From contig JANNXY010000053.1 in assembly GCA_031409775.1 (NCBI GenBank), positions 1 to 18,376 on the forward strand: 18,376 nucleotides of DNA, in the 5' to 3' direction. Every line of letters begins with the position of its first letter. The stretch's first letter is position 1. The notes under the pieces were generated by a model. That model was not told the origin of the DNA. It worked only from the letters and a program-made list of their open reading frames with translations, and did not search any database. Source of the stretch: JANNXY01 sp031409775. Its GTDB lineage: Bacteria; Patescibacteriota; Minisyncoccia; Phycocordibacterales; CAIZIN01. Position numbers and translations under genes: made by a program. Positions 5,954 through 13,587 of the stretch are shown here, in pieces.

Positions 5954-8353
5954 ATGAAATCCACCCCCAAGAGACTTATACTTCTAGATTCCCACGCTAT
6001 TATCCATCGGGCTTATCACGCACTACCAGAATTCACATCGTCCAAAGGCGTCCCGACAGGTGCGCTATATGGGCTGGTCACAATGCTTCTAAATATTGTA
6101 AAACAGTTCAAGCCTGACTATATCGTGGCATGTTTCGACCTACCCGGACCAACCTACCGTCATGAAGCGTTCAAAGACTACAAGGCTGGCCGCAAGAAAA
6201 CTGACGATGCATTATCTTCACAACTACAACGTGCTCGCGATGTATTCGAAGCGTTCAATATACCGATATATGATCTAGCCGGGTTCGAAGCAGATGATAT
6301 GCTCGGGACCATTGTAGAGAGGTTAAAGGATAAAGATGATATAGAGATAATAATCGCTTCGGGAGACATGGATACTATGCAGCTGATATCTGGCAAGAGA
6401 GTAAAGGTGTTCACGCTCAAGAAGGGGATAAAAGACACAGTGACTTATGATGAGAAAGCGGTGAAGGACCGGTTTGGATTCGCACCGATATACCTACCGG
6501 ACTACAAAGGCCTACGTGGTGACCCGTCGGACAATATCCCGGGTGTAAAGGGTGTGGGCGAGAAGACTGCTACAGCGATAATAAGCAAATATCACACAAT
6601 AGAGAAATTCTACGAAGCTTTGAAAAAGAATAAAGGTAAGGTCCAAGAAGCAGTGGGATTGTCTGATCGCTTTGCCGAACTGCTCCTAAACAACGAAGAA
6701 GAAGCATTGTTCTCCAAGGCCCTCGCCACCATCCGCCGTGATGCTCCGATAGAGTTCGCGATGCCAGAGAATACATTTACCGAGACGATGGACTATGAGA
6801 AATTAAATAAGCTGTTCGATGAACTGGAATTCAGGTCGCTCGGGGATAGGGTGAAGTTTGCACTCGGTGTCGGAACACAGGAGTCGCTCATCCCCCGAGA
6901 GCCTCAGATGATCCAAGAAGACATAGGATACGATCCAGTGCTCGCAGATGAATGCTCGATCATGCGGTGGTTACTCGACTCCAATATAGGACAGCCAGAT
7001 ACTGACGAGATCATGCGCTACGCTGGGGCAAAGACGATGAGGGAAGCTCACGAAATACTCGAGAGCCAGATAGAGAAAAATGATTTGAAATTCGTATGGG
7101 AAGAGATAGAGAAGCCTCTCATCACTATACTCCGCGAAGTGAAACAGTCAGGGATCAAGCTCGATCTGAAGTATTTAGAAAAGCTATCCAGAGACTATCA
7201 CAACAAGCTAGACGTTATTATTGCAGAAATATACAAGCTGGCTGGCAAGGAATTCAATATTAATTCACCCAAGCAGCTCGGCGAGATTATATTTACAGAC
7301 TTAAATCTAAAATTAAAAAGGCAAAAGAAAACCGCCGGTGGAGCGCTATCGACCAAAGAAAGTGAGCTAGAGAAAATGCGAGACCTGCATCCGATAATAG
7401 GGGAGATTCTCAAATACCGTGAGCTACAGAAGTTGCTGTCTACGTATATCGACGTATTGCCAGCTCTCGCAGATAGGAACCAGAGACTGCATGCAGCACT
7501 CGTACAGAACGGTGCTACAACGGGCCGTATGTCGTCCGAGCATCCGAACCTCCAGAACATCCCCAACAAGTCAGAGCAGGGCAGGGCGATCAGACTCGGG
7601 TTTGTAGCGGAACCTGGCTACCAGCTCGTGGCGGTGGACTATTCGCAGATGGAGCTACGTATAGCAGCGTTCCTATCGGGAGACCAGAAACTATTGGAAA
7701 TATTTAAAAACGGTGAAGACGTACACACTGCGGTGGCTGCGCAGGTTTTCAAGGTGGAGCCCGGAGATGTGGACAAAGAAATGCGCCGCAAGGCCAAGGT
7801 GATAAACTTCGGCATCCTCTATGGTATGGGAGTCACAGCGCTACGGGACAACCTCGGCGGTACTCGCGAAGAGGCTCAGACATTTTATAATTCATATTTC
7901 GAAACATTTACTAGACTCGCAGAATATTTAAATGAAGTGAAAGCGGAGACTGCTCGGACTGGATACACTCTCACATACTTCAAACGTCGTAGATACATAC
8001 AGGGAGGGAATTCATCGCTACCATTTGTACGGTCGATCGCTGAGCGTGCCGCTATCAATGCACCCATACAGGGAACGGAGGCTGATGTGATCAAGCTCGC
8101 CATGGTCCGCATCGCCAAATGGATCGAGGACAATAACAAGAAAGATGATGTCAGAATGCTCCTACAAGTACACGATGAACTGGTGTTTGAAATAAAAGAA
8201 AAAGAGATAGATAATTCTGTGGCCAAGATCCGCGAGATCATGGAGACTGTGATCCTGCCAGATGATGCGAGCGGGGTGACTCTATCTACAGAAGCTTCTG
8301 CGGGGGAGAACTGGGGGGAAATGATCAAGATAGTTGATAGTAATAAGTTGTAA
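5954..8353 (+). CDS. polA: DNA polymerase I without a recognisable 3'-5' exonuclease domain
   Basis: 799 residues. The 5' nuclease (1 to about 300) shows LLDSHAIIHRAYH with D12, GFEADD (110-115), SGDMD (136-140) and the helix-hairpin-helix region DPSDNIPGVKGVGEKTA (190-206). Residues about 301-385 are short and lack the DEDD exonuclease motifs, so proofreading is probably absent. The polymerase domain is intact: motif A VDYSQMELR with D562; motif B with R611, K615, F619 and Y623; motif C VHDE (739-742). F619 matches the position that excludes dideoxynucleotides in E. coli Pol I. Its role is Okazaki-fragment maturation and repair synthesis. It is shorter than the E. coli enzyme (928 residues) and near Taq (832), which also lacks proofreading. 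Codons are rich in ATA. holA follows 11 bases later. Confidence 0.97.
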   Translation: MKSTPKRLILLDSHAIIHRAYHALPEFTSSKGVPTGALYGLVTMLLNIVKQFKPDYIVACFDLPGPTYRHEAFKDYKAGRKKTDDALSSQLQRARDVFEAFNIPIYDLAGFEADDMLGTIVERLKDKDDIEIIIASGDMDTMQLISGKRVKVFTLKKGIKDTVTYDEKAVKDRFGFAPIYLPDYKGLRGDPSDNIPGVKGVGEKTATAIISKYHTIEKFYEALKKNKGKVQEAVGLSDRFAELLLNNEEEALFSKALATIRRDAPIEFAMPENTFTETMDYEKLNKLFDELEFRSLGDRVKFALGVGTQESLIPREPQMIQEDIGYDPVLADECSIMRWLLDSNIGQPDTDEIMRYAGAKTMREAHEILESQIEKNDLKFVWEEIEKPLITILREVKQSGIKLDLKYLEKLSRDYHNKLDVIIAEIYKLAGKEFNINSPKQLGEIIFTDLNLKLKRQKKTAGGALSTKESELEKMRDLHPIIGEILKYRELQKLLSTYIDVLPALADRNQRLHAALVQNGATTGRMSSEHPNLQNIPNKSEQGRAIRLGFVAEPGYQLVAVDYSQMELRIAAFLSGDQKLLEIFKNGEDVHTAVAAQVFKVEPGDVDKEMRRKAKVINFGILYGMGVTALRDNLGGTREEAQTFYNSYFETFTRLAEYLNEVKAETARTGYTLTYFKRRRYIQGGNSSLPFVRSIAERAAINAPIQGTEADVIKLAMVRIAKWIEDNNKKDDVRMLLQVHDELVFEIKEKEIDNSVAKIREIMETVILPDDASGVTLSTEASAGENWGEMIKIVDSNKL

Positions 8354-8364
8354 GTTGATAGACT

Positions 8365-9075
8365 ATGCTTTACGTAATTTATGGAGAAAGTAAAAAGGCT
8401 CGAAGTAAGATGAAAGAGATTTTGGCCGTGCTCCATAGCAAACAGCCCGATGCAGAGATTATAAATATAGAACCAGAGGGATTCAGAGAGTCACAGATAG
8501 ATGAGCTACTGGCGAGTCAAGGACTATTTTCTGCCAAATACATTGTAACTTTGGAGAATTTGTTGGAGGAAAGTAATTCGAAAGAATATATAATAGAAAA
8601 GCTAAAGGACATCGCCAAATCCGAGCATGCGTTCGTGATGATTGAGCAGAAGCTTAGTGCAACCACCAAGAAGGCTGTTACCGCCGTAGCGCAGAAAGTG
8701 TTCGAGATAGAAGAAAAAATTATAACGAAAGTTTATGATAATAGTTTCGCTCTCGCAGAGGCACTAGGTGCGCGCGACAAGCAGAAGCTATGGGCAATGT
8801 ACACCGAACGCATAACAGCGGGGGAGAAAGTCGAAGAAATCCACAGCATGCTCGTCTGGCAGACCAAGTCAATGTTACTTGCTACGAAGTGTAAAAACGC
8901 AACAGAAGCGGGTATGAAGGAGTATCCATTTACCAAGGCCAAGCAATTTGCCCACAATTACAAACCCGAAGAATTAGAAAATCTTTTATTTAATTTGGTT
9001 TCCATTTACCATGAAGCCCATCGCGGGGGATTGGAATTAGAGGTGGCGGTGGAGAAGTTGATTTTGGAAGTATAG
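8365..9075 (+). CDS. holA: DNA polymerase III delta subunit-like clamp-loader protein (HolA)
   Basis: HolA is the clamp-loader subunit that opens the sliding clamp. The 236-residue protein begins MLYVIYGE, the typical N-terminal strand of the family though without a canonical P-loop. It continues with the LLASQGLFSAKYIVTLEN region (about 49-66), where family members have a SLFG..R-like motif, and ends in an all-helical segment (about 150-236). It is shorter than E. coli HolA (343), which fits a reduced genome. The start has neither a Shine-Dalgarno site nor a clear -10 box. It lies 11 bases after polA and is probably co-transcribed. The stop codon abuts that of the convergent ATPase gene with no spacer. 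Assignment rests on N-terminal resemblance, architecture and context. Confidence 0.8.
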   Translation: MLYVIYGESKKARSKMKEILAVLHSKQPDAEIINIEPEGFRESQIDELLASQGLFSAKYIVTLENLLEESNSKEYIIEKLKDIAKSEHAFVMIEQKLSATTKKAVTAVAQKVFEIEEKIITKVYDNSFALAEALGARDKQKLWAMYTERITAGEKVEEIHSMLVWQTKSMLLATKCKNATEAGMKEYPFTKAKQFAHNYKPEELENLLFNLVSIYHEAHRGGLELEVAVEKLILEV

Positions 9076-10206
9076 TTAAGCCCTAAGTCTTTTCAAGTAA
9101 TCTTCCGCACGAATAATCTCTATTGTATCAGAGATTTGTTTCCCATAGCGAATATTCTTTACGATTTGAAATCCACGGAAACCGTTTTTATTGTTGAAGT
9201 ATTCTAATGCGTGGGACAAGACTGTATTTTTGAGTTTTACCTCAATCATTTCTGAGACATCTCCGTCTATAATTATTGCGAAGTCAACTTCTTTCTTTTC
9301 TTTGTTGCGTAGGGTTGCTAATTCAACCCTGTTTCCAGTTTCATCTGACAATGTCTGTATGTGTTTCAAGATAGAAACTGCCACCATGTTTTCAAAGATT
9401 ATCCCTTGGTCAGCCTGGACCATTCCTGTGTCATAGAAATATATTTTTGGTTCTTTGAGTATCGATCGATTAATTCTTTTTGTATATGGACGAATGGTAA
9501 ATATAATATAGAGTGACTCTAGAATATTGATATAATTCTTTACTGTTTTAGGTGAAATGCCCGCATCTTCTGCTATTGAATTATAGGAGATGGGCGAGCC
9601 GACTTTGGTCCTCAGTAACTCGAAAACCTGTTTTATAGCCTTAAAGTTATCAATATTCTTAAAATTAAGTACATCTTCCCGGATCAAACTCTCTTCATAA
9701 AATTTCCTCCATATATTTGCTTGTTCTGCAGAAGGTTCTAGAAATGGCTCAGGGAATCCTCCGCGGGACATTAGTCTATCTATGCTCTCATCGGTCGCAA
9801 TTCCTGCGAAGTCTAATTCTCGGTAGGTGATAGGTAGCAGATGATGCACGCGGTATCGTCCGGCAAGTGAGTCCCCGGCATTTTTGTAAGCATCCAACCT
9901 CGCGCTCCCGGTAACCAGCATATGCAAACCTTCCATTTTTGTATCGTAGATTCCTTTGAGGTAATTTTTCCAACCTTTCATTTTGTGAATCTCATCGAAA
10001 ATAATGAGATCTGTGCCAGAGGGCCACAGAGCCCCCTTGATCAACTCCCTATCGCTTTTTAGGTCGTAGGATAGATATAGGGGGTTTTTGTAGCTTTTGG
10101 AGATTTCTTTGGCCAACCAAGTTTTGCCCACCTGTCTGGGACCTACTAGAAAGACTAGTTTCCTTGGCAAATCAGCTATTATTTTCTCAGTTTGGATTCT
10201 TTTCAT
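9076..10206 (-). CDS. AAA ATPase with DUF4143 domain (copy 1, intact)
   Basis: 376 residues. AAA_14-type domain: Walker A GPRQVGKT (22-29), Walker B LIIFDE (67-72), sensor TGSARLD (99-105), and the GGFPEP motif (149-154). A winged helix-turn-helix-like region follows (about 205-235), then DUF4143, with YFYDTGM (256-262) and EVDFAI...MIEVK (306-324). The latter resembles the acidic/Lys core of PD-(D/E)XK folds. The family is widespread, often multicopy and of unknown role; links to mobile elements or toxin-like systems are only suspected. It begins at ATG 10206, 9 bases after a TATAAT. A palindrome with core AGTCAAGACT covers the -35. The second copy at 17229 is clearly homologous (by eye roughly half identical) and shares this regulatory layout. 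Confidence 0.9.
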   Translation of the reverse strand: MKRIQTEKIIADLPRKLVFLVGPRQVGKTWLAKEISKSYKNPLYLSYDLKSDRELIKGALWPSGTDLIIFDEIHKMKGWKNYLKGIYDTKMEGLHMLVTGSARLDAYKNAGDSLAGRYRVHHLLPITYRELDFAGIATDESIDRLMSRGGFPEPFLEPSAEQANIWRKFYEESLIREDVLNFKNIDNFKAIKQVFELLRTKVGSPISYNSIAEDAGISPKTVKNYINILESLYIIFTIRPYTKRINRSILKEPKIYFYDTGMVQADQGIIFENMVAVSILKHIQTLSDETGNRVELATLRNKEKKEVDFAIIIDGDVSEMIEVKLKNTVLSHALEYFNNKNGFRGFQIVKNIRYGKQISDTIEIIRAEDYLKRLRA

Positions 10207-10215
10207 GCACTGACC

Positions 10216-10255
10216 ATTATATCCCCGATTCCCGTTTAGTCAAGACTATTCGGGA
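10216..10255 (-). promoter_or_regulatory. Promoter and palindromic operator of AAA/DUF4143 copy 1
   Basis: On the minus strand, TTGACT (10243-10238), a 16-base spacer and TATAAT (10221-10216). A 26-base palindrome (10230-10255, 10 of 12 pairs, centre AA) overlaps the -35. Its core AGTCAAGACT (10238-10247, plus-strand reading) recurs upstream of copy 2 at the same 16-base distance from the -10. Confidence 0.6.
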
Positions 10256-10276
10256 GAGTGTTCCATTTTGGTCAGT

Positions 10277-10304
10277 TTGTCTTATTTGTAAAATGTGCTA
10301 TATT
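10277..10304 (+). promoter_or_regulatory. Promoter of tRNA-Lys
   Basis: TTGTCT (10277-10282), a 16-base spacer and TATATT (10299-10304) with TG at 10296-10297. The stretch AAATGTGCTAT around the -10 is identical to that at 4141-4151. Confidence 0.5.
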
Positions 10305-10320
10305 TCTGTAATCCATATAT

Positions 10321-10393
10321 GCGCCCATAGCTCAGTTGGTAGAGCAGCTCCCTCTTAAGGAGACGGTCGTAGGTTCGAATCCTACTGGGCGCA
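10321..10393 (+). tRNA. tRNA-Lys (anticodon CTT)
   Basis: The cloverleaf is complete: acceptor GCGCCCA with TGGGCGC, D-arm GCTC/GAGC with loop AGTTGGTA, anticodon stem CTCC/GGAG with loop CTCTTAA (anticodon CTT, reading AAG), variable loop CGGTC, T-arm GTAGG/CCTAC with loop TTCGAAT, and discriminator A. The outermost anticodon-stem pair (27-43) would be a G-A mismatch. The CCA end is not encoded (the next bases are CTA), so it must be added by tRNA nucleotidyltransferase. Confidence 0.95.
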
Positions 10394-10537
10394 CTAGATT
10401 GAAAATCCAGACTGCTCTGGATTTTCTAAACTAGTGCGAGGCGGAGTCATGTTTTTGTACCAACAAAAACAGACGAGCCAGGGTCGTGAAAATTTTGTTT
10501 TGTCGAAAACAAAATTATTCCTGACCACAATTTCAGG
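10390..10537. repeat. Hairpin cluster downstream of tRNA-Lys
   Basis: Four hairpins lie in a row. The first joins CGCACTAG/CTAGTGCG (10390-10397, 10431-10438), which takes in the tRNA 3' end, with an inner 11-bp stem (10401-10411, 10416-10426). The others are GTTTTTGT/ACAAAAAC (10451-10458, 10463-10470), AATTTTGTTTT/AAAACAAAATT (10491-10501, 10506-10516) and CCTGA/TCAGG near 10520-10537. No convincing gene occupies 10394-10559. It may be a tRNA trailer, a terminator array or a mobile palindromic repeat. Confidence 0.5.
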
Positions 10538-10559
10538 GCAATTTATGCAAACATGAATT

Positions 10560-10958
10560 TTAAAGCGGTAGATCAAGCGCGAATGCGCCTGCACCGAGAA
10601 ATAGTAGAGAAAGAGACATAAATATGAGGAGGATATCTGCAGATGCTTGGTCACCGATATATGACTTGGTCTGTAGGCGCAGTAGGTACATGATCGCTAC
10701 CACGAGTCCTGCGCTCTGGGTAAACAGTCCGAGTATGAGAAGTGCTGCAGCTAGGAGTCGTAGACCGATGACGAATCCACGGACGATATGTGCCACATCT
10801 TCTTTAAATATCTCCCGGAGCACTCCGTGGGTGATAGAGAATCCATTCATTTTGTATAAATTGTAAGCGTGTTTGACTACATACCAAACAAGCACGAACC
10901 TGAACACGGTAGGGACAACGAGGCTGTAATCAAGTAGATATGGGAATTGGGTTAACAT
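10560..10958 (-). CDS. DoxX-like integral membrane protein
   Basis: 132 residues from the ATG at 10958. The frame is open for 79 more codons upstream, but those overlap trmH and do not resemble the family. The chosen start has TAATGT 7 bases upstream and TTGCAA 17 bases before that. Predicted helices: about 10-30 (VVPTVFRFVLVWYVV), two helices within about 55-90 (LRLLAAALLILGLF, then SAGLVVAIMYLL), and about 108-125 (ILLIFMSLSLLFLGAGAFAL). The terminal GAGAFALDLP resembles the GxGxxSLD ending of DoxX/SURF4-like proteins. The precise function is unknown; relatives have been linked to redox or quinone processes. It is divergent from trmH, with overlapping promoters. Confidence 0.75.
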   Translation of the reverse strand: MLTQFPYLLDYSLVVPTVFRFVLVWYVVKHAYNLYKMNGFSITHGVLREIFKEDVAHIVRGFVIGLRLLAAALLILGLFTQSAGLVVAIMYLLRLQTKSYIGDQASADILLIFMSLSLLFLGAGAFALDLPL

Positions 10959-10965
10959 GGCCACA

Positions 10966-11008
10966 ACATTACACCATAATTTGGAAAATTGCAAGAGATG
11001 TGTAATAT
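10966..11008. promoter_or_regulatory. Divergent promoter pair for the DoxX-like gene and the RNA methyltransferase
   Basis: Minus strand: TTGCAA (10994-10989), 17 bases, TAATGT (10971-10966), 7 bases to the ATG at 10958. Plus strand: TTGGAA (10981-10986), 16 bases, TAATAT (11003-11008), 6 bases to the ATG at 11015. The two overlap, so polymerases could not occupy both at once. Both predict messages starting at or next to the A of the ATG. Confidence 0.5.
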
Positions 11009-11014
11009 ATAGGT

Positions 11015-11497
11015 ATGAAGAAAGTAAATCACTCCATCTGCGTTCTCCTCCATAATATCCGTAGCGTCTACAATGTGGGGTCACTGTTCCGTATCGCAGA
11101 CTGCGCAGGAATTGCAGAGATTTATATAACTGGCTATACGCCCGCGCCCATTGACCGCTTCGGTAGAGCGCGGTCAGACATGGCCAAGGTATCACTGGGT
11201 GCAGAGAAGTCGGTCAGATGGCAATATGAAAAAAGCCCGAGTAAAGTTATCGGAAAGCTAAAGAAGCAAGGATTCCAAATAGTCGCCCTAGAACAAGCAG
11301 TGAACTCTGTTGATTACAAGAAATTTAAAATCACCAAACCAACCCTGATCATTCTAGGCAACGAACCTCGAGGTATCTCCAAACCACTACTCGGTCATGC
11401 TGATGTGGTAGCCGAGATACCGATGCGTGGGGACAAGGAGAGCCTCAATGTATCTACTGCTGCAGGGATATTTATATTTAGGATTTTAAATATTTAG
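11015..11497 (+). CDS. SpoU/TrmH-family RNA 2'-O-methyltransferase
   Basis: 160 residues, about the length of minimal SPOUT enzymes such as TrmL. It transfers methyl from S-adenosylmethionine to a ribose 2'-OH in tRNA or rRNA. All three SpoU motifs are visible: motif 1 NIRSVYNVGSLFRIADCAG (14-32), with the Asn and catalytic-type Arg; motif 2 LILGNEPRGIS (112-122); and motif 3 IPMRGDKESLNVSTAAGI (135-152), forming the trefoil-knot cofactor site. There is no extra N-terminal RNA-binding domain. The target nucleotide cannot be told from sequence. The start is supported by TAATAT 6 bases upstream. The beta-helix gene follows after 17 bases but has its own -10. Confidence 0.93.
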   Translation: MKKVNHSICVLLHNIRSVYNVGSLFRIADCAGIAEIYITGYTPAPIDRFGRARSDMAKVSLGAEKSVRWQYEKSPSKVIGKLKKQGFQIVALEQAVNSVDYKKFKITKPTLIILGNEPRGISKPLLGHADVVAEIPMRGDKESLNVSTAAGIFIFRILNI

Positions 11498-11501
11498 CTG
11501 G

Positions 11502-11507
11502 TATAAT
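11502..11507 (+). promoter_or_regulatory. -10 box of the beta-helix gene
   Basis: Perfect TATAAT with TG at 11499-11500 (extended -10), 7 bases before the ATG at 11515. No leader or Shine-Dalgarno site is possible if transcription starts at the usual distance. Confidence 0.6.
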
Positions 11508-11514
11508 TACTGAA

Positions 11515-13587
11515 ATGAAGATTTTAACATTGTTTAGCGTTTCAGTATTGATATTTGCATATATATTTACCTCCCAGCTGGATATAAATCAAAAGATGTC
11601 CAACCTAGCGTCCATTATATTTGCTAATCCCACTCCTAACTCCAACAGTTTCTACATTATGGACGGTGGCACTAGCTCTACCTGCACCAACTGGAGCGAT
11701 GCATGTGACGCATTACCAGACGTACTTCAGAGAGGTGCGGTGTATTATATCGCTGATGGAACATATAGCGGTTATAACTTCGACGATCCAATTTCGGGGG
11801 CAGATTATTTTTTCATAAAAAAGGCAACTGTTGATAACCATGGAACTGAAAGCGGATGGCAGAACAGTCTCGGGGACGGTGTTGCTCAGTTTACGGCCCC
11901 GATAAATTTCTCGACTAGTTTTGTTGTGTTTGATGGAGTGGTAGGAGGGGGTAAAAATGGGCACGGATTTGAAGTATATATTTCGGAGCAAGCCAACACC
12001 TCAACCACAGGGATCTTTATTCGTGGGGATAATGTAGAGATTCTCCACACAAAAGTGTATTGGCCAGACGGAGCAGCCAACAATGAAATATTCCATCAAC
12101 CACTTGCTAACATGGGAATTTCTGTTTACAAAGAATTTGTGACAACGAACCCAGGAACTGGTGATGGATACTATCCTCCAATACAAAATATTACACTCTC
12201 ATATCTTTATTTAAATGAAATCCCAGGATCATTTATGGGATTCCAGGCTGAGCCGAGAAATGTTTTGGTAGAACACAGCGTTTTCGATAAAATGTATTCG
12301 GATTCCAGATCATGCTGCCACGGATCAGCACTCATCGCGCGGGGTAATTCATCGAACATCACTGTTCGATATAACACCTTTAAAGATATTTCCGGATCTA
12401 CGGGTGGTATTACTCTTTATAACAATGGCACTTCTTCCGCACGACACTTTAATTGGAATATTTATGGAAATGTTTTTTTTCAAGGGAATCCTGGCCATGG
12501 TGTGATCACAGACAATCGCCAGGCGCCCGGGATTATCATAAAGGAAAATATAAATATTTTTAATAACGACTTTGTAGGCCATGCTCAATACGGCGGAGTT
12601 TCTTTCCAAAACGATACAACAAACGTACGTGTTTTTAATAATTTGTTCGACAACCAGCCATATCTCACGATGTTCGGGATAACGGATAGAGGACATAATT
12701 ACTATTCAGATGTGCCGAGCTGGTTTGGGTTTACCCCTCTCACTAGTTCTAATGAAAACTTTTTTGTCTCTGATGAGCCTATCGTAAATGCTTCGGCAGG
12801 GGATTTTTCTTTGAAACTCGGAAGTCCTGCTGTTGATGCTGGTGTGGATATTTGCACGATTGTAGATTGCTTAGCTTCCCCGATGCTCAGGTATGACGCC
12901 AAAGGAAACCCCCGAGGAGCGGATGGTTTGTGGGATATAGGTGCTTATGAATATAGTATCGCTATGCCGCCTGTTACTAATTCTACAACCACAGCGACAA
13001 CCACTGTTGTGATAATACCAACCCCCGAACTTGTGAGGGGGAGAAGTAGTGGAGGTGGTGGGAGTAGTTCCAAGAAATCTACAGATGCAATAAAGACTGC
13101 GCCCAAGAAGGGTGACAAGAACTCTAGCGTAAATACTTTGCAAACATTTCTAATTTCACAGAAATTTCTAACACTGGGAAGTAAGTCAGGTCAATTCGAC
13201 AAATCTACCGAAGAAGCAATAAAGAAATTCCAGACCAAATACAAATACAAACCAACCGGCAAGCTCGACAAACTGACCCTGGCCAAGATCAATCAGCTCA
13301 TAGCAGCAGGTAAAAAGCTCGTGCCGATTCCAGTAAATAAATCGTTCACTAGAACTATAACCACAGTTGGGTCTAGGGGAGCAGATGTGAAGGCATTACA
13401 GGTATTCCTAAATAACGAAGGCTTTCCGATCACCAAGTCTGGTCCTGGTTCCAGGGGACTAGAGTCAGATTATTTCGGACAATTAACCAAAAATGCCTTG
13501 GCCAAATGGCAGAAGTCGGTGGGCCTACCTGCAACTGGGGTAGTCGATGCAGCTACGATGACGAGGCTCAATACTTTAGTTAAATAG
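11515..13587 (+). CDS. Secreted right-handed beta-helix protein with two C-terminal peptidoglycan-binding domains
   Basis: 690 residues. An N-terminal hydrophobic signal segment (about 3-19) precedes a parallel beta-helix region (about 45-480). That region is recognised from YYIADGTYSGYN (77-88), repeated short strands with Asn/Val ladders (IFIRGDNVEILH, ITVRYNTF, VRVFNNLF) and the closing DIGAYEY (474-480). It continues with a Thr-rich stretch (489-497), a GGGGSSS linker (about 510-520) and two PG_binding_1-type domains (about 533-597 and 618-689). Such helices are typical of polysaccharide lyases, adhesins and phage tailspikes; no catalytic site can be assigned. The peptidoglycan-binding repeats should hold it in the wall. 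It may act in attachment to, or processing of, host or matrix glycans. The stop abuts the fpg stop. Confidence 0.88.
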   Translation: MKILTLFSVSVLIFAYIFTSQLDINQKMSNLASIIFANPTPNSNSFYIMDGGTSSTCTNWSDACDALPDVLQRGAVYYIADGTYSGYNFDDPISGADYFFIKKATVDNHGTESGWQNSLGDGVAQFTAPINFSTSFVVFDGVVGGGKNGHGFEVYISEQANTSTTGIFIRGDNVEILHTKVYWPDGAANNEIFHQPLANMGISVYKEFVTTNPGTGDGYYPPIQNITLSYLYLNEIPGSFMGFQAEPRNVLVEHSVFDKMYSDSRSCCHGSALIARGNSSNITVRYNTFKDISGSTGGITLYNNGTSSARHFNWNIYGNVFFQGNPGHGVITDNRQAPGIIIKENINIFNNDFVGHAQYGGVSFQNDTTNVRVFNNLFDNQPYLTMFGITDRGHNYYSDVPSWFGFTPLTSSNENFFVSDEPIVNASAGDFSLKLGSPAVDAGVDICTIVDCLASPMLRYDAKGNPRGADGLWDIGAYEYSIAMPPVTNSTTTATTTVVIIPTPELVRGRSSGGGGSSSKKSTDAIKTAPKKGDKNSSVNTLQTFLISQKFLTLGSKSGQFDKSTEEAIKKFQTKYKYKPTGKLDKLTLAKINQLIAAGKKLVPIPVNKSFTRTITTVGSRGADVKALQVFLNNEGFPITKSGPGSRGLESDYFGQLTKNALAKWQKSVGLPATGVVDAATMTRLNTLVK

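Noticed and set aside
10394..10654. 86-codon minus-strand frame across the hairpin cluster
   Set aside because: It consists mostly of translated palindromes and overlaps the end of the DoxX-like gene; no start signal at the spacing seen elsewhere.
10959..11195. N-terminal extension of the DoxX-like gene to 211 residues
   Set aside because: The extra 79 residues are antisense to trmH motif 1, do not resemble the family, and lie upstream of a well-placed -10/-35 for the ATG at 10958.
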